From DASUMP01 sp036277635 (lineage in GTDB: Bacteria > Actinomycetota > Acidimicrobiia > IMCC26256 > PALSA-610), in contig DASUMP010000109.1 of assembly GCA_036277635.1 (NCBI GenBank), positions 1-8,065 on the forward strand: 8,065 nucleotides of DNA, in the 5' to 3' direction. The notes under the pieces were generated by a model. It was not told the origin of the DNA. It saw only the letters and a program-made list of their open reading frames with translations, and searched no databases. The position numbers and the translations under genes are program-made. Shown one piece after another: positions 6,769-8,065 of the stretch (its first letter is position 1; every line of letters starts with the position of its first letter).

Positions 6769-6773
6769 CGGCC
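6725..6773 (-). repeat. Short tandem repeats directly upstream of dapB
   Basis: On the minus strand GGCCGATGATCCGA occurs twice with a 15-base period (6773-6760 and 6758-6745). It runs into GATCCGAAGATC repeated exactly twice with a 12-base period (6751-6740 and 6739-6728). The heptamer GATCCGA appears four times in all, the last at 6731-6725. The tract carries ATG triplets at 6775, 6768 and 6753 before the dapB ATG at 6715. Its lower GC content contrasts with the flanks. Replication slippage is a simple origin; a protein-binding role for repeated GATCCGA is possible but unproven. Confidence 0.8.
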
Positions 6774-6828
6774 ATCCGCCCCGGCGCGCGCAGCGTACCG
6801 GCCGGTCGGTGCGATCGCTACGGGCGCT

Positions 6829-8065
6829 TCAGACGAGGGCGTCGAGCGCGGCGTCGTCGACGGGTCCGACGACCGCGAGCGTGGGCTCCACTCCCACCAG
6901 CACCCGATCGACGACGCGCGCGATGTCGTCGGCCTGCACGGCCTGCACGCGAGCGATCAGCTCGTCGATCGACGGGATCTCGCCCTCGACGAGCTCGCCG
7001 CGCCCGAGGCGGCGCATCCGGCTCGACGACGTCTCGAGCGACATGGCGAGCGACCCCACGATGTGACCCTTCGCGGCGTCGAGCTCGCGGGCGGGGATGC
7101 CGTGGTCGTCGACGATGCGTTGCAGCTGCTCTCGCACGACTGCGAGCGTCTCGGAGAGTCGCTCGGGCGACGTGCCCGCGTAGATCGCGAACATGCCGCT
7201 GTCGTCGAAGCCGACGCGGTACGAGTAGACGGAGTACGCGAGGCCGCGCTGCTCGCGCACCTCTTGGAACAGCCGCGACGACATGCCGCCGCCGAGCGCC
7301 TGGTTCAGCACCGTGAGCGCGTAGCGATCGGGGTCGAGACCCGGCAGCGCGCGCACGCCGAGCACGAGGTGGGCTTGTTCGGTGGGCCGTTCGACGACGC
7401 GCCGGGCGAGCGGCGGCGGGATCGCGCCGTTCGCGCGCGGCGGCCGGGTGGTGCCGCCGGCGACGAAGTGCCGATCGACCTGGTCGAGCACCTGCTCGTG
7501 GGTGAGGCACCCGGCGGCGGCGAGCACCACGTTCGACGGTTGGTAGTGCGTGCCGTGGTACTGCGCGATCGCGTCGCGCGCCATCTCGGTGATGGTCTGC
7601 TCGGAACCGAGCACTTCGCGCCCGAGCGGGTGGTCGGGGAACAACGTCGCCGCGAACACGCTGTGCACGAGGTCGTCGGGCGTGTCGTCGCGCATCCCGA
7701 TCTCTTCGAGGATCACCTGACGTTCCGACTCGATGTCGTCGGGACGGAACGCGGGGCGCCACACGACGTCGCCGAGGATCTCGAACGCGAGCTCGGCCTC
7801 GGCGGCGGGCAGTCGCACGTAGAAGACCGTCTGCTCGTGGGTGGTGAACGCGTTCATCTCGCCGCCGACCGATTCGACCGCCTCGGCGATCTCGCGCGCG
7901 CTGCGGTCTTCGGTGCCCTTGAACAGCAGGTGCTCGAGGAAGTGGCTCGCGCCCGACTCGAGGTCGCGCTCGTCGCGCGCGCCGCTGCCGACCCACGCTC
8001 CGACGGTGACGGAGCGCAGCTCGGGCAGCGACTCGGTGACGACGCGCAGGCCGGACGGCAGGAGC
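6829..8065 (-). CDS. M16-family zinc metallopeptidase (pitrilysin/processing-peptidase type), 5' end outside window
   Basis: The frame is open from the right edge (first complete codon at 8064) to the TGA at 6829-6831, giving 411 visible residues; the ATG at 7857 is internal. The N-terminal part reads LPSGLRVVTESLPELRSVTVGAWVGSGARDE, then the inverted zinc motif HFLEH (visible residues 41-45) followed by LLFKGT. The third zinc ligand is expected at Glu120/Glu121 in VILEEIGMRDD, about 76 residues later. SVGGEMNAFTTHEQT (65-79) is also family-typical. The C-terminal inactive-lobe half contains GGGMSSRLFQEVREQRGLAYSVYS (258-281) with the R..Y substrate-contact residues Arg273 and Tyr277. Only about 10-20 residues seem to be missing. 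The protein has no visible signal peptide or membrane segment. It is predicted to degrade peptides in the cytoplasm. It precedes dapB by 113 bp, as in mycobacteria (pepR) and streptomycetes. Confidence 0.95.
   Translation of the reverse strand, partial: LLPSGLRVVTESLPELRSVTVGAWVGSGARDERDLESGASHFLEHLLFKGTEDRSAREIAEAVESVGGEMNAFTTHEQTVFYVRLPAAEAELAFEILGDVVWRPAFRPDDIESERQVILEEIGMRDDTPDDLVHSVFAATLFPDHPLGREVLGSEQTITEMARDAIAQYHGTHYQPSNVVLAAAGCLTHEQVLDQVDRHFVAGGTTRPPRANGAIPPPLARRVVERPTEQAHLVLGVRALPGLDPDRYALTVLNQALGGGMSSRLFQEVREQRGLAYSVYSYRVGFDDSGMFAIYAGTSPERLSETLAVVREQLQRIVDDHGIPARELDAAKGHIVGSLAMSLETSSSRMRRLGRGELVEGEIPSIDELIARVQAVQADDIARVVDRVLVGVEPTLAVVGPVDDAALDALV

Noticed and set aside
6776..6828. 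TACGCT (6797-6792, minus strand) as a -10 box for dapB
   Set aside because: It fits TANNNT, but the best -35 at 17 bases (TAGCGA) has only three matches, so it is not distinguishable from chance.
6818..7996. A 392-codon minus-strand frame overlapping the M16 peptidase
   Set aside because: It is an Arg-rich shadow in another frame. The peptidase frame has the HxxEH motif and all family features.

Overview
The window is a dense stretch of a high-GC bacterial chromosome, most likely actinobacterial. The codon use is strongly G/C at third positions, GTG starts occur, intergenic gaps are short, and the DapB and M16 peptidase proteins carry actinobacterial-style motifs and lie next to each other as in mycobacteria and streptomycetes. 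A placement near Acidimicrobiia is only a guess. No tRNA, rRNA, CRISPR array, insertion sequence or phage gene was seen.

Layout: bases 1-307 hold the 3' end of a plus-strand regulator of probable TetR type. It converges on a block of eight minus-strand genes, and the 71-bp convergent gap is almost filled by a long perfect/near-perfect palindrome. Read in their own direction (right to left), the minus-strand genes are: an M16 metallopeptidase (8065-6829, its 5' end beyond the window), dapB (6715-5927), bioY (5849-5241), and a complete branched-chain-amino-acid-type (HAAT) ABC importer in the order livG (5154-4390), livF (4393-3686), livH (3685-2804), livM (2807-1776) and a lipoprotein substrate-binding protein (1755-379).

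How the genes work together: the five importer genes are joined by ATGA, TGAATG and GTGA junctions and one 20-bp gap, so they are almost certainly one transcript and translationally coupled. The lipoprotein captures a solute outside the membrane, LivH and LivM form the channel, and LivG and LivF hydrolyse ATP. The exact substrate cannot be read from sequence. BioY is a solitary S component for biotin uptake, with no EcfA/EcfT partner in view. DapB makes tetrahydrodipicolinate for lysine and peptidoglycan synthesis. The M16 peptidase and DapB are a known neighbourhood pair.

What stands out: the palindrome at 308-373, and a tandem-repeat tract at 6725-6773 just upstream of dapB. That tract can encode either an N-terminal extension of DapB or an 18-residue arginine-rich leader peptide ending in an ATGA overlap with the dapB start. 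I found no convincing undescribed multi-gene system; the rest is core metabolism and ordinary transport.
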